Below, in pieces: positions 49,061 to 62,250 of a stretch of 64,000 bases of DNA. The stretch is taken from the NCBI GenBank assembly GCA_020055645.1, contig CM034547.1, positions 17,950,513-18,014,512 of the forward strand, read 5' to 3'. The stretch comes from Tomocerus qinae (lineage: Eukaryota; Arthropoda; Collembola; Entomobryomorpha; Tomoceridae). The translations under genes were made by a program, and so were the position numbers. The notes under the pieces are model-generated. The model ran no database searches and was not told where the DNA came from. It saw only the letters and a program-made list of their open reading frames with translations. Within the stretch, counting starts at the first letter, position 1; every line of letters begins with the position of its first letter.

Positions 49061-51040
49061 TATTTAGTTCCTGGACTACGCAGTAGAATATTATTTGTGA
49101 TTATTACCAGAGAGATATGTAGGTACTGTGGTGCAGAAGGAACACGAAAAGTTGTATGTAGGTGATGTATGATGATGATAATGATGATGGTATGGTAAGT
49201 ATGACGAAAGGCAACTTAAAATTTAACTTCAAGGCTGTGCATTAGTTCATGTTAGGTTATCTCTAGGTAGGCCGAGTATTTATGCACATGTATGTAGATT
49301 ATTAGAGTCATATTACCCACGTACGTCTACGTAATGTATAGATATCATGTGAACCTAGTGAACAATAAGACAAGAGAATGCAATAGAATGTACAATAGCT
49401 AGTAGGAAACTTATTATTGTTCTTATGAGATAATAACAATATGATGGTTTGTCTTCCATACAGTTCGGAGTACACAGAAGTAGTAGCAGAGCTCTTATCT
49501 CTTTCGTTTGTTGTCTAGTATCGCTCTATGTAGATAATATATACATTAGATATATGTAAGTGTATGCTCTGGCGTTCCATCCCATTGGTACTAATGGTAG
49601 CGTCACATTCTACTACTACTATGTATGCGGAGGGAAAGAGAAGAGTCATCCTCAGATCAGAATTACTTACATAGCAGACTTTGTGCTGTGGGACACACCA
49701 TGGTTTCATACATGAATAGAAAATTCGAGGAGGAAGTTTTATTCCGTGCGCTAAAGTGAGCTATGCTCTCCTCATTTGATATTCCTGTCTTCTATATTCC
49801 TCTGGCTATATTACACTCTCCTATATTATAAGGATGAGGTAGGAGGGAATGTGTGAGAGATGGATGGTGAATCATCTCGTCTAACGATAAGTAAGGCAGA
49901 GAGAACGGGAGTGAGGAAGGAGCCTTTAGAAATTACGATGTGATGCCTGGCCATGCCATACGATGCCAAGCCGAGAGAAGAGTCAGCTTTAGCTGCCCTT
50001 CTCCTTTGCTCTTAATGCTCTGATGCTCTTCTCCGAAATATCTGCTGGAGTCTCCTTTATTCTCATACACTCTTGCTTTTCCCGATTTTCGGGGTTTTCT
50101 GGCTCGCACAGCACGAGAGACGAGTATAGCAGTCTTCCGACTGACATAGAAACAATGAGAGCGAAAAGTGTGCACATTGAAATGGTGCCCGGTCTCTCCG
50201 ACACTCCTACTACCAACTGTCTCTTCCCTTCTCCCATTAGGAAGAGTAGTTCTAGTCAAGTCCTTTCTCAGTTCTACTACTTCCCGACTGAGTGCTTCTC
50301 TATAAGGAATCCTACACAAGACAGGCGTCACTTTTCTGTGCCGTAGACAGCCGGAACACATATCTAACTTGTCTGTTTTCCCAAAGAGAAAAATCATACA
50401 GACATTTTATTATAACTCTACCTATTCCATTCTACAGCAGAGACACTTCTACTCTATACAGTATACTATAATGCGAGCACTAGGATAGGGTGGAATAAAA
50501 TATCGACAAAATGGAAGGACAGAGATTTTTCTCCCCGTACCTAGTATATGAATTTCCAATTGTAGGGTATAACCCGGTAGTTATCTTTATACGTATAAAT
50601 TGTTGCAATTCTGAGTTACCACTACGGAGGAGGAAGGAGGAAAGTGAGAGATGAGAGATGAGGTGTTGCATGGTCAGCCGGAAAATTGTAGGATCGGCCG
50701 AGCGGAAGGAAATGATTATAGGATCGTCCTTTTTTCATCATTTCACTCTTTCTCTCCTCTCCACTCACTTTCCCTTCAGCTCCATTCAAACTATACTTTA
50801 TGAAATAAACCCTCTTGATATATTGCTCCCGGTTTCTTACACCACATTATTGTTCTTACACAGAGTCAACCTGCAGACACTCAGAACTGCATCGTCCTTA
50901 CAATCTATTATGTTTTATCACTTGCTTTTGCAATCCTCCTTGTTTTCCCTTTATTATACATGCATTGTGTGGTAGAGGGGTGACGCTCTTAATGGCTTTG
51001 CAATGCTTCCTAATGTATCTTTGATGTGATTTTCATAATA
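49060..51040. other. Intergenic; G-rich left, C-rich right
   Basis: No gene is supported. G-rich at 49090-49300 and C-rich at 50700-50960. The 154-codon minus-strand frame at 49933-50397 and its overlapping partners were examined and show no domain. Confidence 0.42.
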
Positions 51041-51350
51041 GTATTTGTGGTACTGGATAGATACTTTATTACATCTCCGTTGAGTTACACCTGCATTCTT
51101 AAAATTCTGAAGTATCACCTATTTTGTGGAAATACTTTTGTTTTCATTTGATACTTTTAAATAAAAGGTAATAATGTACTAAATTTTGGGCGTACCAAAT
51201 GTACTTTCATATCTACAAAATCTAAAATAATGGGTAATAGTGAAGTAAAAGAGCACAGTAAATAGAGGGGAAGGAATTAACGATATTTCGAAAAGTAGTT
51301 GCAAATGTGGATATACATTCTTAAATACAATACACCAATCTGCTTTACAT
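51040..51350. other. AT-rich island 20
   Basis: AT-rich, gene-free stretch; 51121-51180 has 12 G or C in 60. The C-rich left flank is clear; G enrichment on the right is weak here. Confidence 0.48.
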
Positions 51351-53930
51351 TGTGAGTGTCATTCAAAACACTTGGCTTGTATTGCGTCACATCTGTATGG
51401 ACAAAACACAACGAATTGTGTATTATTCCTTAGAGATGTAACATTGCATTTGAATAACAATTGAATTTTGCAATTTTTATTGGCAGAGGTATGTGCAAGA
51501 GCATTTTCTTTGTTAAATTGAACCAGGATCAAAGCACCTCGTGGGCGACTGCGTTTGTTTCTTCTTGTAATACAAAGACTGATGGAATCTTTTATTTGTC
51601 TAGGCATTCAGATCCCCACAGGAGCAAAATCCAGAAGTGTGAGCATTAATATTCCAAGTGGTAGAGTATATAAGTGTAGGGTATTTCTGTGGAGACTGAC
51701 ACTGATCCCGATTATCGTTTAGCCTCTTAGAAACTGAAGGATTTGGGTAGTATGTATTTTTTCAGATGGTTACGTAGAGTGTAATTGGTTATGCTTGCGA
51801 AACGAGAGTAGAAATATTCTCAAGACTGCAAATGCTCTACCACAATGATAAAACGTAGTGAGATAATCAAGTATTTTAGGTAGGAGCTACACCAATGCAG
51901 CTTTCGTCCAACTCAGCAAAGTGAATTTCGTAAGTGCAAGAGGTTTCTTTTTTCATACAGATGAATTTGATTTCTTGTTTGTGCATTTGCTAACTACTTT
52001 GTAAAAAACATTTGGTTCCTTGAACATTCAAGATTGAAAGTAGCTAAAGTATTTTTCTGTTGGCCTTTCAACTAGTATGAATGAGGATAATTTAGCACAA
52101 AGTCGTATAGACCCATTCATCATAATCATGTACCTTTAGCTAGGATGCAGAATGGAATATCATACTAGCTGAAAAGAAAAAGAGTTGCCTCCACTTATTG
52201 CCCATACCTTTTTTAGGTAGGTACTTTAAATCATGTCAGCTTCTTACACTAATTTCAGCAAGCCCTCATCAAAGTTTTGTAACCTTTTTAATGCCACAAA
52301 GCCTGTTATATAGTAGGTTATTTTGTTCCAAACCTACATGAAATGACCTTTGCATCTTTGTGGTGCATATAAAAGTTATATACACCCAGTGTTCAAGTTG
52401 TTTTTCCCCACAATGAAATGAATTAGCTATTGTCTCAGATTTAATTTAAATGAATGTGCTACAGTAGTGTGTGTATTTTAGAGATATTTGATACACGTTG
52501 CCCCACCGTGTAGGTACATAGATACAGTATCTTGATACAAATGCATACTCCCATATGTGCTTTGACGGAAAGCAATTGCAATGTTCTGGCACAACCAAAA
52601 GGAAAGGGCCATTAAGTATATAATGTACATGCACTTGTAGCATCACAGATTTATGTTGAGAGTGTCTGTGTCTGATGATCCACCTTCCCACCTGAGGTTA
52701 CACTGGACAAAAAGTGGTTCACAGTGTGCAGAGACCTTGCCAACTACGGCAATCGGCGTGTGTAGCATTAGACACTTGCTATAAGGCTGTATAATAGTGG
52801 ACATAATATATATATACCTATATATAAGTAGTCAGACCAAAGAAACCACCTTAGGAAAAAAACGTTAGATGCAATTCAGCTCTGTCTGGCTAATGAATAG
52901 ATATCTGTAGCATACTAGTCGAAAGAACGAGCAAAACATAACATTAGCTGCAGCGACGTATAGAAGTACATTAGGAGATGGGTGAAGTGAACATAGCTCT
53001 TCACTCTGTGGAATCATATGTACATGCATTCGAGATGAATAGATGAGCCTTCGCTTCGTTTTCAGCCTGAGTAGAAGATAAAGAAGAAGCGCTATGTGAA
53101 TATTATGGGTCTGTCTATCTAGAGATGTAAACTGGAAGTAGGAGAGACTTGACTTGACTCTCCTGTTTCGAGTTGAAGTTGAAGTGGGATCTACATAGAC
53201 GCAGCCACCTTCATGCATATAATATTACATATTCATCTACTATATCTTATACTATATCTAGACTACCTACTACTAGTGTACTCACCTAAGCTAAACTAAA
53301 GTACGTGCCCTCAGCTGGAGTGTAAAAAGCTTGCCTCATTGCATTTCATCTCAACTCATAAAGGATGATGATCAGGAGCTGAGCCAAGCCAAGCCACGGT
53401 CGTTAGGCACATGCATCTTCTGCCCTATCTACCTATATACTTAGCTGTCTCCGTATATCCTTTCGCAGTCTACACCCGCTTTTAAAACTCACATCACATC
53501 ATCGTCTGCCTCGCTGGCTAGGATTATAAAATGTCGCAACTTACACAAATGCATGCTTTGCGTTTACTTTCCACACACCACACATACATACATAGGATAT
53601 ATGGTCTTTCTAAACAAATCAAAGCGACTCGCCTAGCCTTGTTCTCAGTTCCGACACTAGACCTATCATCATATGCAGCATGAGATGAGATTTGCCACAG
53701 AAATCAAGAACCCAAATGCACTCACTCACTTCTGCTCTGCACTATCTTTTCATGACTTCAATTCAATCCGATTCATTCTCCTTATTCTATTCACAACAGA
53801 CAATGTACACTCCCATCCGATAAGCAAAGGAGAGTAACAAAATTGGACTTCACTTGCAGGATGTATACATATCTACATATTTATCCTATAGCTCAAGTCT
53901 AAAGTGTAAAAGATAAGTTCTCCAGTAATC
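51350..53930. other. Intergenic; C-rich arm at right
   Basis: No gene is supported. Mixed and moderately AT-rich to about 52500, with an (AT)n stretch at 52805-52826. GACTTGACTTGACTC at 53146-53160 stands just before the C-rich arm at 53220-53860. Confidence 0.42.
53146..53160. repeat. (GACTT)n repeat at a skew border
   Basis: Three copies of the pentamer GACTT or GACTC in a row. It lies immediately left of a C-rich segment, like the related clusters at 27054-27099 and 58415-58437. Confidence 0.7.
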
Positions 53931-54320
53931 TGAACAGACGTAAATGGTGATAAGGAATGATACACAACTTTTACAACCTTAAATTACGTAGACCACTTCT
54001 TAGATTCTTTACAGTGTATCTAATTTTTGCATTCCAAAGTCTCTGTACTAGGCAATTATATCCGATCTGGGAAAATCAAATGCCAGGTTGTACAAGCACA
54101 AGATATTTCAGGAACTGGATGAACTACATCAATTAAACAATAATACAACATGTGAGAAACGCTTGATGCATCCCGTATTAATTACACAGTTTGGACTTAC
54201 CTAACTTACTAACCTACCTGGACTTACACTAGTCTATAGCAATGCTAAATATTTAGTTCATATAATATCCTCAGTATCGGTAAGCAGAATGTCTAAAAAT
54301 GGGCCTTATTCTGTAATAAA
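53930..54320. other. AT-rich island 21
   Basis: AT-rich, gene-free stretch between a C-rich left flank (53220-53860) and a G-leaning right flank (54530-54700). Confidence 0.5.
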
Positions 54321-57290
54321 TCCTTGCAAAACCTGATTTATTTCATATTCGTTACATTTGCAGATGGTCACATTGATACAAGGTGGTATAAATGTTTGAT
54401 ATGTACTACAATATGCGTGTGCCCTAAGTGCTTCAAAGGTATTCGGTCGAGAAGGTGCTTAGTAAATGTAATTGTCACCTCACCGCATTCTCTATCCACA
54501 TTTGCAATAAACAAGAAAGCATAATAAGTATGTGTCGAGAGGAACTTGGTGTGGCTGGTCGTAGTGAATCTGTATTTGCGATAATCTTTGTTGTCCTCCA
54601 CTCGTCACATAGCATTGTGAAGGGATGCTCTATTGTGTCGTGTTTGTAAGGAAGAATGAACATTGTATTGTAGTGTAGGTATTGTAAGTAGCATTGTATT
54701 GTCTCTTACGTCTTCCTCCGTTCTCATCGTTATACCTTCATCCGAGCCTACTCTATATAGTTCCTACGTAGGCAGAAGACAGAGACAAGACAAGGTAATA
54801 AGTAAGCTCGTCCCACTGAATACTAAAGCAACATAAGTATCTATATGCACTCACATATAAGTACCATAGTATGGGAATAATGTAACTTTATACTTATTGT
54901 TTGTGGGTTTGGGCTTATATTGATGCTCCACCGAAGTTACTAGTTAAAAACATTTTCCTTGAGTAGCATGTTCACTCTGTCTTTGGGAAAGGCACGCTAA
55001 ATACAATATGCACTTATAATTCAGACATTACTACACTGCTACCTTCATCAGTCCTGTAATACCAACTTTGTTAATGTTCTTCGTATCCTAGCGATCTACT
55101 TTAGTATTAGAAGTATATATAGTTCATATAAGATGCGTTATGTACTTATCTTTTGTTGGCGGTGTGTTGAATTCCATGCATTCAAATTATGAAGCGACGA
55201 GATTGAGATGATGCGAAAGGAATGGCGTGCCGTGCTCAAAGTGTACAAAGAAACAAACTCTATGGAGAGAAATATCTACACATTTCTATTGCTAGAGATG
55301 TAGATGTACGCTGTATATATCTAATGCATTATTGCTTGTGCATACAAAATATCACAATATATCACGAGACAGACAGTGCCAAATAACACCAACCACCAAC
55401 CTTCCACTACCGAATCTTAGCAAGGTAGTCAAACTATTGTGTAGGAACCTTACGACAACGTAGTAGCAGGAGCAACCTCCATCATTCATTGTAGCGAATA
55501 TAATACGTATAATATAGTGTGCAGTATAAGGATGGAAGAGGTTGGTAGTAAATAAATGAAATTGGAGTTAGTAGACCTCCGACGCAATAGTAATGACTGT
55601 GGTGGTGCTGACTCGACTCCATAGGAGACTGGAGCGAAAGGAAAGAACAGTAATGGAAGTAATGACGAAGTATTCGGGTGAGATATTTAGAGGCAGCTAA
55701 GGAATGAGTGCCTACTTATTCTAAAAAGATGTACATATTATATAAGGTGCGGTGTGTTATGTAGCTACACGGCTGAGCAAAGGAGAGCATGATGAGATCG
55801 CATCTCATTTTATCTCCAGCTCTCTTCTTGAATCTCTTTTCAGTGGAGTGTGTCTTGGATCCGTCTATTCTGATGGACTCTGTGTGTCTGTCTCCATGTA
55901 TGTAAATATACGTAACTCATCGTCAGTGGAATATACCATCCAAAATTCACAAGGTTTAGTACTAGACGGATGCAAACATATATGCATACATAGATACACA
56001 CTGCCCTGCTTTCCCTCACTATCTAAACGTTCAGTACCCATACAATGTATAAATGGACTTTGGGAGATATTCACAAAACATCCTCGATTTCTATTCCACA
56101 CGCCTCTGGTTTCTATCGTTGTATTTCTGTTCTCCCATGCATCGTTCCTATCAGTCGGAAAGTTTGGAGCTTGAAGCCTCTGCAATGCAATAAGCACTCA
56201 GTACAATTCCTATCTCACTCATGTTTATCTCTATTACCAAACATTGTAGTAGGTACATAATGTAACCAACAACCATGTAGGTACCAGTACACAACTTATA
56301 TACCCAATTTTTGAAAGCTTATGTTATCTCCTCCAGTATAATGGAGTATATACTGTATTTATTATATAACTATATAAGCATTGCATGTATTTCTGACATG
56401 ACTTTGACGTGTTTAGTTTAGAATATGTACTTATTGTTGGCTGTAGGGCTGCCAGAACTGGCAGTGTGCATGTACACTGTACAAATATTCTCTGGAGTAG
56501 CAGTCTGAGTAACAGACCAAAAGGTAGCATGTAGGTGTCTGTATAATAGGAACTGAGATACAGCAAGGAGGATGAGAACAGAACAGAAGTAAAGGATGTC
56601 ACGGCATGCGATCCAAGATCCTATCCAATTCTCTGCGAAAACTAAGCTATGTGAACAGAATGACATGGCATGAGAGAACACAAGAGAGCCTCGTCTCCAG
56701 CTTAACTTCAAGTTGAACCTAAGCTCTATCGTTTGGGTGGCATCCTATATGTGATCTAACCAGTCAATCTTAGCTATACACACTTATACATATCTCTTCT
56801 GCTAGACATATATGTCTTGACTTGTACCGAGGGGTTACAGAATTTTTTCATATGCTTAAATGCACTCTCAGTCAGTACTGTGCACAATTACGTACACTTA
56901 GTTGTATGTATGGAGCAAGTGGGCTTATGTATAATAATATGCTTTAGTGTACAAACAACATTCAGAGGAGGAACGAAAACCTATAGGTACATCCAGTCAG
57001 ACTGCAATGATTGTGAAGTAATCGTGGTCTGTGCTGAACCATTATACTATAACACAATCGAATATAAAGGGAGAACAGTATCAAAACCACCGAAAGCATT
57101 TTGGAGTGTACAGATAGCAAAGCACTGTTCCCTTCATAGAAACGTAGCATTTGCATTCTCTAGTTTTTTATCAATGTTTCATTGCATTCAGCAGCACAAG
57201 ACAGCACTATCCTCCACATTAACACAGTTAACATTTATCTGGAATACTAAAATACAGAACCATTTCAATTCTTACATACAGTTTTATTGT
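54320..57290. other. Intergenic; mixed sequence
   Basis: No gene is supported. G-leaning at 54530-54700, then mixed. The 160-codon plus-strand frame at 56817-57299 is the longest apart from the phosphatase. It is Cys-, Ser- and Thr-rich, has no recognisable domain and ends as the next AT-rich island begins. Confidence 0.4.
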
Positions 57291-57740
57291 TACTCTTGAA
57301 AGTTTATGTTGTGTAATACTTGCACATTTTTGCATAATATACTCAAAACAATGTTTTTCGTAAATGTACCATAAAGGCATGTAGCGATGAAACTTGATTA
57401 CACAGCTACAAGTTAGGTAAATCCTGGTTACATCCTTTAGAATTGCGATTAGAGTAGAGCTTGATGTAGCTGGGCAGTAAGCTTTACCAAATGCCTTTAA
57501 GAATGTTCAATATTAATTCTTACTTAAGGCTGTAGTGAGTTAACAAAGATGGTAAAGAAAAAAAGTGTGCATATTTTAGTACAAACATCCGAAATTTCAT
57601 ATTTTTGCCCTATTTATCTGTATAACATCAATTGTGAAAATTATTTGGTAGAAAATATTGTTCTGCGTTGTAAAAGTAAGAAACAATAAATAATTTGGAA
57701 GTGAATTGAATTTTATTGCATTTAAAATCTGTGGTAAGGA
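57290..57740. other. AT-rich island 22
   Basis: AT-rich, gene-free stretch with a G-rich right flank at 57740-58150. The left flank is A/C-leaning. Confidence 0.53.
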
Positions 57741-58690
57741 ATGTTGTATTGTAGTTTTTGTGAAAGAGAAGAGGGTAGAGATTGGCAGACTGGATCGTCT
57801 TGGAGAGTGAAACTGGAAGTGATGTCACCATCACACCGCTTTGCCATCACCTCGTCTTTGGAAGTAACTCTAACTGAAATGGCATGTCACCGCACGAGGC
57901 TATTCTTTAGGTTCTCTGGGTTGGCTATAAGAGTGTAGTAGTAGGAGTAAGTGTGCGTCAATTCTTTTCTTCTGGTTGAACATCACGGCGAGAGGACTAG
58001 ACTGGGACTTGTTATAGAGAAATGGTGGGAGAAGGCGTTTGGAGTTCCTTCGCCTGGTTCCAAGTCATGATGATAAAGACTCCTGCCATGAAATGAATTT
58101 AGGCATAGGCATAGATGTCTAAGTGCAAGTATTGGTATGGTAGAAGTGCTCTCTTCTGTTAAATCCTGAGACATGGCGATGGTAGAAAACGGTGTGACTT
58201 GGCTTGACTTTGCATTCGCCTTCGATTCAACTATTATAGTGTGAGTTGTGTGTCTAGTGCAGATATAGAGTGTTACTTAGAAATGGAACTATAATGCTAA
58301 TGCGATGTGAACGCAGTAGTGTTCGTTTAGCGTTAACTATTACAATAGGAACGAACGAGAGTCTCCGGCTCCTTCTTTCCTCTCTCATCTTCTTCCACAT
58401 CTTGAAAAAGTAGAGTTGACTTGACTTTGACTTGACTGCCTTACCTTGAGTTAAGATCCTTTGGCTCGTCTTCCCAGCACTAAAGCCTTTTTCTCTCCAA
58501 TTCTTCTGAACATTTCGTCTTTGCATTACGTTAACGTTACATTCCCATCTCTATCTACTCCTCTCTGCTCCTAGTTAGTTTAAAAGACTCAAATCGTCAC
58601 AGCGCCGCTCTCTCGTAATTTCATTTCAATCCAACTTCTATTCTTTTCAAGAGAAACCCCCTCTTTTTTCGTTTGAATGACGAACTTACT
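57740..58690. other. Intergenic; compact G-rich to C-rich segment
   Basis: No gene is supported. G-rich at 57740-58150, TTGACTTGACTTTGACTTG at about 58417-58435, then C-rich at 58480-58690. The whole half-cycle takes less than 1 kb. Confidence 0.48.
58415..58437. repeat. GACTTGACT repeats at a skew border
   Basis: GACTTGACT occurs twice within 23 bases, just left of a C-rich arm. Confidence 0.7.
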
Positions 58691-58860
58691 TCTTCAGATC
58701 AACTATAACTTCCATTTATGTAGAAATTATGAAATATAAACACCTTACATAGTCTTATCAATATTTTTTATGCTTAGCATATCAGTATTAGAAATATAAA
58801 CAGTACCCCTATGTAGTTTTATACTTTCTAAGTAGGGTCTCATTGGGTATAGTTATAATG
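58690..58860. other. AT-rich island 23
   Basis: AT-rich, gene-free stretch between C-rich (58480-58690) and G-rich (58890-59090) flanks. Confidence 0.5.
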
Positions 58861-60180
58861 CAATATGAATGCTGTGTCCTTCTCCTGCCTCATTCTATTA
58901 TGATGGGTTCGAGGAAAATAGGCGAAAAAACATTTTGACTTGGTGATATGAAATGAACGGAGGAAGGAAAGGAACGTAGCCAAACTGAGTTTTTCTTTAC
59001 TTTATTATGAGAATAGGATAGTCTTGGAGTAAAATGATGCAATGTTATGTAAGTAGAGGAAGCACGAGGCGGATCCGATAAGGAAGGGAACGAATGTCTC
59101 CTACTCTCAGTCGTCTTCTTTTTCTGACTTTAACTCAGATTTTGACTTTGACTTGGCTCCCTTGTTTTGGCTTAGCACAACTACTACTCCAGTTCTATGT
59201 ATTTACTTAGGAGTGCATCGTGCCTCAGTTGGTATGGTGCATAGCAGGATATAATGAACGTAGTTATTTCAGTGTCGGAGAAAAAGAAGATTCGTTTCCT
59301 ATGTCTCCATAATAAATATAAGAGATATGTAGTTAGCTGTTTAGCAGAAGAGCTTGAAATAGGTAATGACAAAGTGAGTTGAGTATTCTGGTGTCACAGG
59401 GTCGTGCCTGTCGCATCTCTTCAAAACTCTTATTAGTGTTATGTTATGTAGCTGTATGGAACAGTCAGATTCCTCTCCTTCATTGTTCAGGAAAAAGACA
59501 GTCTTCTTGGCTATACTGCTCTGATGCAAAAAAAATCCATTATTTGAACATGCATGAGTCGCTGTTTGAATCTTCAGAGGATTTACTTTCAGCTAGACTT
59601 AGATACGATTAGAGGAGCTGTGTGAACAACTTCAGATATCTACTATCATGTCCTTTTGCTGCTACGTACACATACAACAGCCACGAAAAGATATCTAGGT
59701 TTACAATTCGACACACACAACCAATGATAAGATACGGATATTCCTCCCTGCATTCTTTCTTTAATTTTACATGCATGGGGTGAAATGAACCAGAGACTCA
59801 GATTCCCTATTCTGATATATAGACACTGTCTATATATCAGATAGCGTCATCATAGCGTGTATCAGAGCATATACGGATGTACAATACTGTAAGAACAAAC
59901 AACAACATTGTCGTTCTGCCTGCTACATCTAACATCTCGTTTGTATTTGTAGTGCAGTGAGAAAATATTGATTCCTAAAGCCAAGTCAAGCAAGACTGTC
60001 ACATCACACAGGGAGTTTTACGTGTCAAGTCAAAAATGTCATCGGCTCTTATATCCAATCACACACAACAACCATAACAAAACTCAAAAGGTTGCATTAC
60101 ATAACAGCACTGACTGATATTCTGTTTCTTTTTTCCTAACTCCAAGGGATTGACTCTTGTGAGTTGTGTATACATTGCAA
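58860..60180. other. Intergenic; contains a long perfect palindrome
   Basis: No gene is supported. G-rich at 58890-59090. GACTTTGACTTGG lies at about 59144-59156. A near-perfect 29-bp palindrome lies at 59812-59840. C-leaning at 60000-60180. Confidence 0.42.
59812..59840. repeat. Inverted repeat, 14-bp arms
   Basis: CTGATATATAGACA, one spacer base, then its exact reverse complement. This could form a cruciform or be a binding site. The spacer is too short for a normal RNA hairpin loop without opening some pairs. It is not followed by a T-run, so a terminator is unlikely. Confidence 0.85.
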
Positions 60181-60960
60181 GATGATACTAAATAAAAGTT
60201 TTATTCTTGTGTAGTAAATATTCTACATACGAGTACTGTTAAGATAGATCTTCCTTGTCAATGTCGGGAGGACAACTATTTTCTGAAGAGTCACTAATGA
60301 TCCCAAGTACACTTGAAAAAGATGAGTGCGACTGCTATTAGCATATCCGTAAAAGAACATAAAACTTTTCTCATTTCTGAAAGTGCTGTGGTTTGAGTCG
60401 CGGACATAAACAGTGCTCTATGTTATCGGCTATTGGAACTTGTCTACTAACAAAAAGACCTATCAGTATAACTTATCCCGATTTTCTAACAAATGGTTGG
60501 CTATATAAATGAATGAGCTGGTTCAGTCTGGTCACCATGATGTAGCAAATTGATGAAGTCTACTTTGCAGCTTTCACTAACTTTAACTTTACTTTTATAA
60601 ACTCATAATTGAGACTATGTAATGAACTGCTAGGTATCTTGAAATTAGATTATGCTGCTGCCGTTGTAGGGGATTCCTTGGCCATTATTTACAATGAAAA
60701 ATGTATGCACTGAAGATTGGAGCGATACTTATTTAATATTGAAGTTATTAGTATTTACTGGTGATCTGTAATAGTATCACAGATATCTTTGTTGTTGAGA
60801 TCAAAATTATATTACAGTCTGCGAGCGCAAGTACTACATTTGTGGTAGTACTTGATGCTAGCATGACGGCTACCACACGGGTTTTCAGATCAAAATGTGT
60901 AATCAGGTCCCTTGATTTCTGTAATACGTAGTTAATATCGATTTTTGGATATAGTATTAG
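60180..60960. other. AT-rich island 24
   Basis: AT-rich, gene-free stretch with ATTTACAAT at 60687-60695 and a hairpin at 60828-60854. The right flank (60970-61460) is G-rich and the left flank is C-leaning. Confidence 0.52.
60828..60854. repeat. Inverted repeat, 10-bp arms
   Basis: CAAGTACTAC, a seven-base spacer, then GTAGTACTTG. The spacer makes this a plausible hairpin if transcribed. It lies inside an AT-rich island and has no identified host gene. Confidence 0.8.
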
Positions 60961-62002
60961 AACATGTATTGAAGTTGGGTAAGAAGTAAGTAGAGGAGTA
61001 AGGATTAAAATGAGACAGAAAGGAAGATACGTATGTGATGGTGGATTGGCGTCATTTGGGGATAAAAGACGAAGGGAAAAAAACTAGATGAATTCTGCAG
61101 TAATAGAGACAGGTCTTTGCCGAGAGTGATATTTGTGAAAAGGGCGAGAAGGAAAGGGCGTTTGGACTGTGAAGCATAACGGTTGTGTGTATGAGGGAAG
61201 GGAGACTTGGTTTAGTTGGTTGAGAAGGAATTGAAGCTTTTCTTCAATCGTCAAGTCGCGTCTCGTCGAGTCTAGCGAAAAGAATCGTGGTTCGTCTTGT
61301 CTCGACTGTCTTGTCTTGGCTGTAAGTAAGTGAGAGAGTGGAAGTCAAAGACGTTCGCCAATCTTTTGGGTTCCTTATTCAGTTGTGTGTATGGATGGAT
61401 GTTGGAGGGAGGGAAGAAGGAACGGAAGTTGCAGAGTGACTGAGTGAACGAGTGAGAGCTCAAGTACCTTATTCCCTTCTTCTCTAATGGGCACTACTAA
61501 CTCCCACATAGTAGTGTCTCCTCTTCAAATCTATATCTCTTCTATGGAAAACTGGAGCATATCTAATGGGAAGAAAGTGAGAGGAGCCAAGAGAGTTCTC
61601 CCACTGAAACTGATATCCAAAGGCATGCAAAAACTCTCTATATAGAGCTATGGTATAAATAAGCTGAAAGGATAATGATGTTCCTGTGTTTGTGTTTTAG
61701 TGTCGCTATACAGAAGTATAAGTGGCATTAGGCAAGAATCTGTTCTGTGTGTATACCTTTTTATGTAGGACCTACCTCTCTAACTTTTTATGTGTGTCTA
61801 CGGAGAAAGTAAAGTGAAGGCTGCTTTTTTGACGATGTAACTAAAGGAGAGAGTTTGAGAAATTTTCAGGATATCGGAGAAAGCTGTAAGGGATGAGTTG
61901 AGTGAGTGCTCTGGTCTGCTCTGATGCTCTCACATGACTCTTGTTGGTTAATGCTCGTCTCACTCCTGAGTGAGTCAAGTCAGAGCGAGGAATAGAAAGC
62001 AT

Positions 62003-62016
62003 AGAGAGAGAGAGAG
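62003..62016. repeat. (AG)7 microsatellite
   Basis: Fourteen bases of uninterrupted AG in a purine-rich stretch. Confidence 0.88.
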
Positions 62017-62232
62017 AAAGTCGGACGTTGTTACTTACCTATATAGGTATGGACGTTATTTTTCAAGTAAAGAAATAGTGGAGATAGTCTACTGCGAGTG
62101 TTATTTGTACTCTATCTATCCTTGTCTAGTGCAGAGCTAGAGAAGTCCTTGTGCAACAGAGAATAGAGTATTCAAGACAAGACATTCTGAAGAAAAAGCG
62201 AATGTGGGAAGTGGGAAAGGGTCTTCAACCAG

Positions 62233-62250
62233 CTCACTCACTCACTCACT
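62233..62250. repeat. (CTCA)n microsatellite
   Basis: Eighteen bases of uninterrupted CTCA repeat. Shorter copies of the same tetramer occur near 33399-33413 and 41710-41725. Confidence 0.88.

Noticed and set aside
49933..50397. 154-codon minus-strand frame with overlapping long frames on both strands
   Set aside because: Overlapping frames in three phases without a recognisable domain indicate stop-poor composition, not a gene.
56817..57299. 160-codon open frame on the plus strand, the longest besides the phosphatase
   Set aside because: No domain, signal or family resemblance. It ends as AT-rich DNA begins, like many frames here, and its length is explained by low purine content on that strand.
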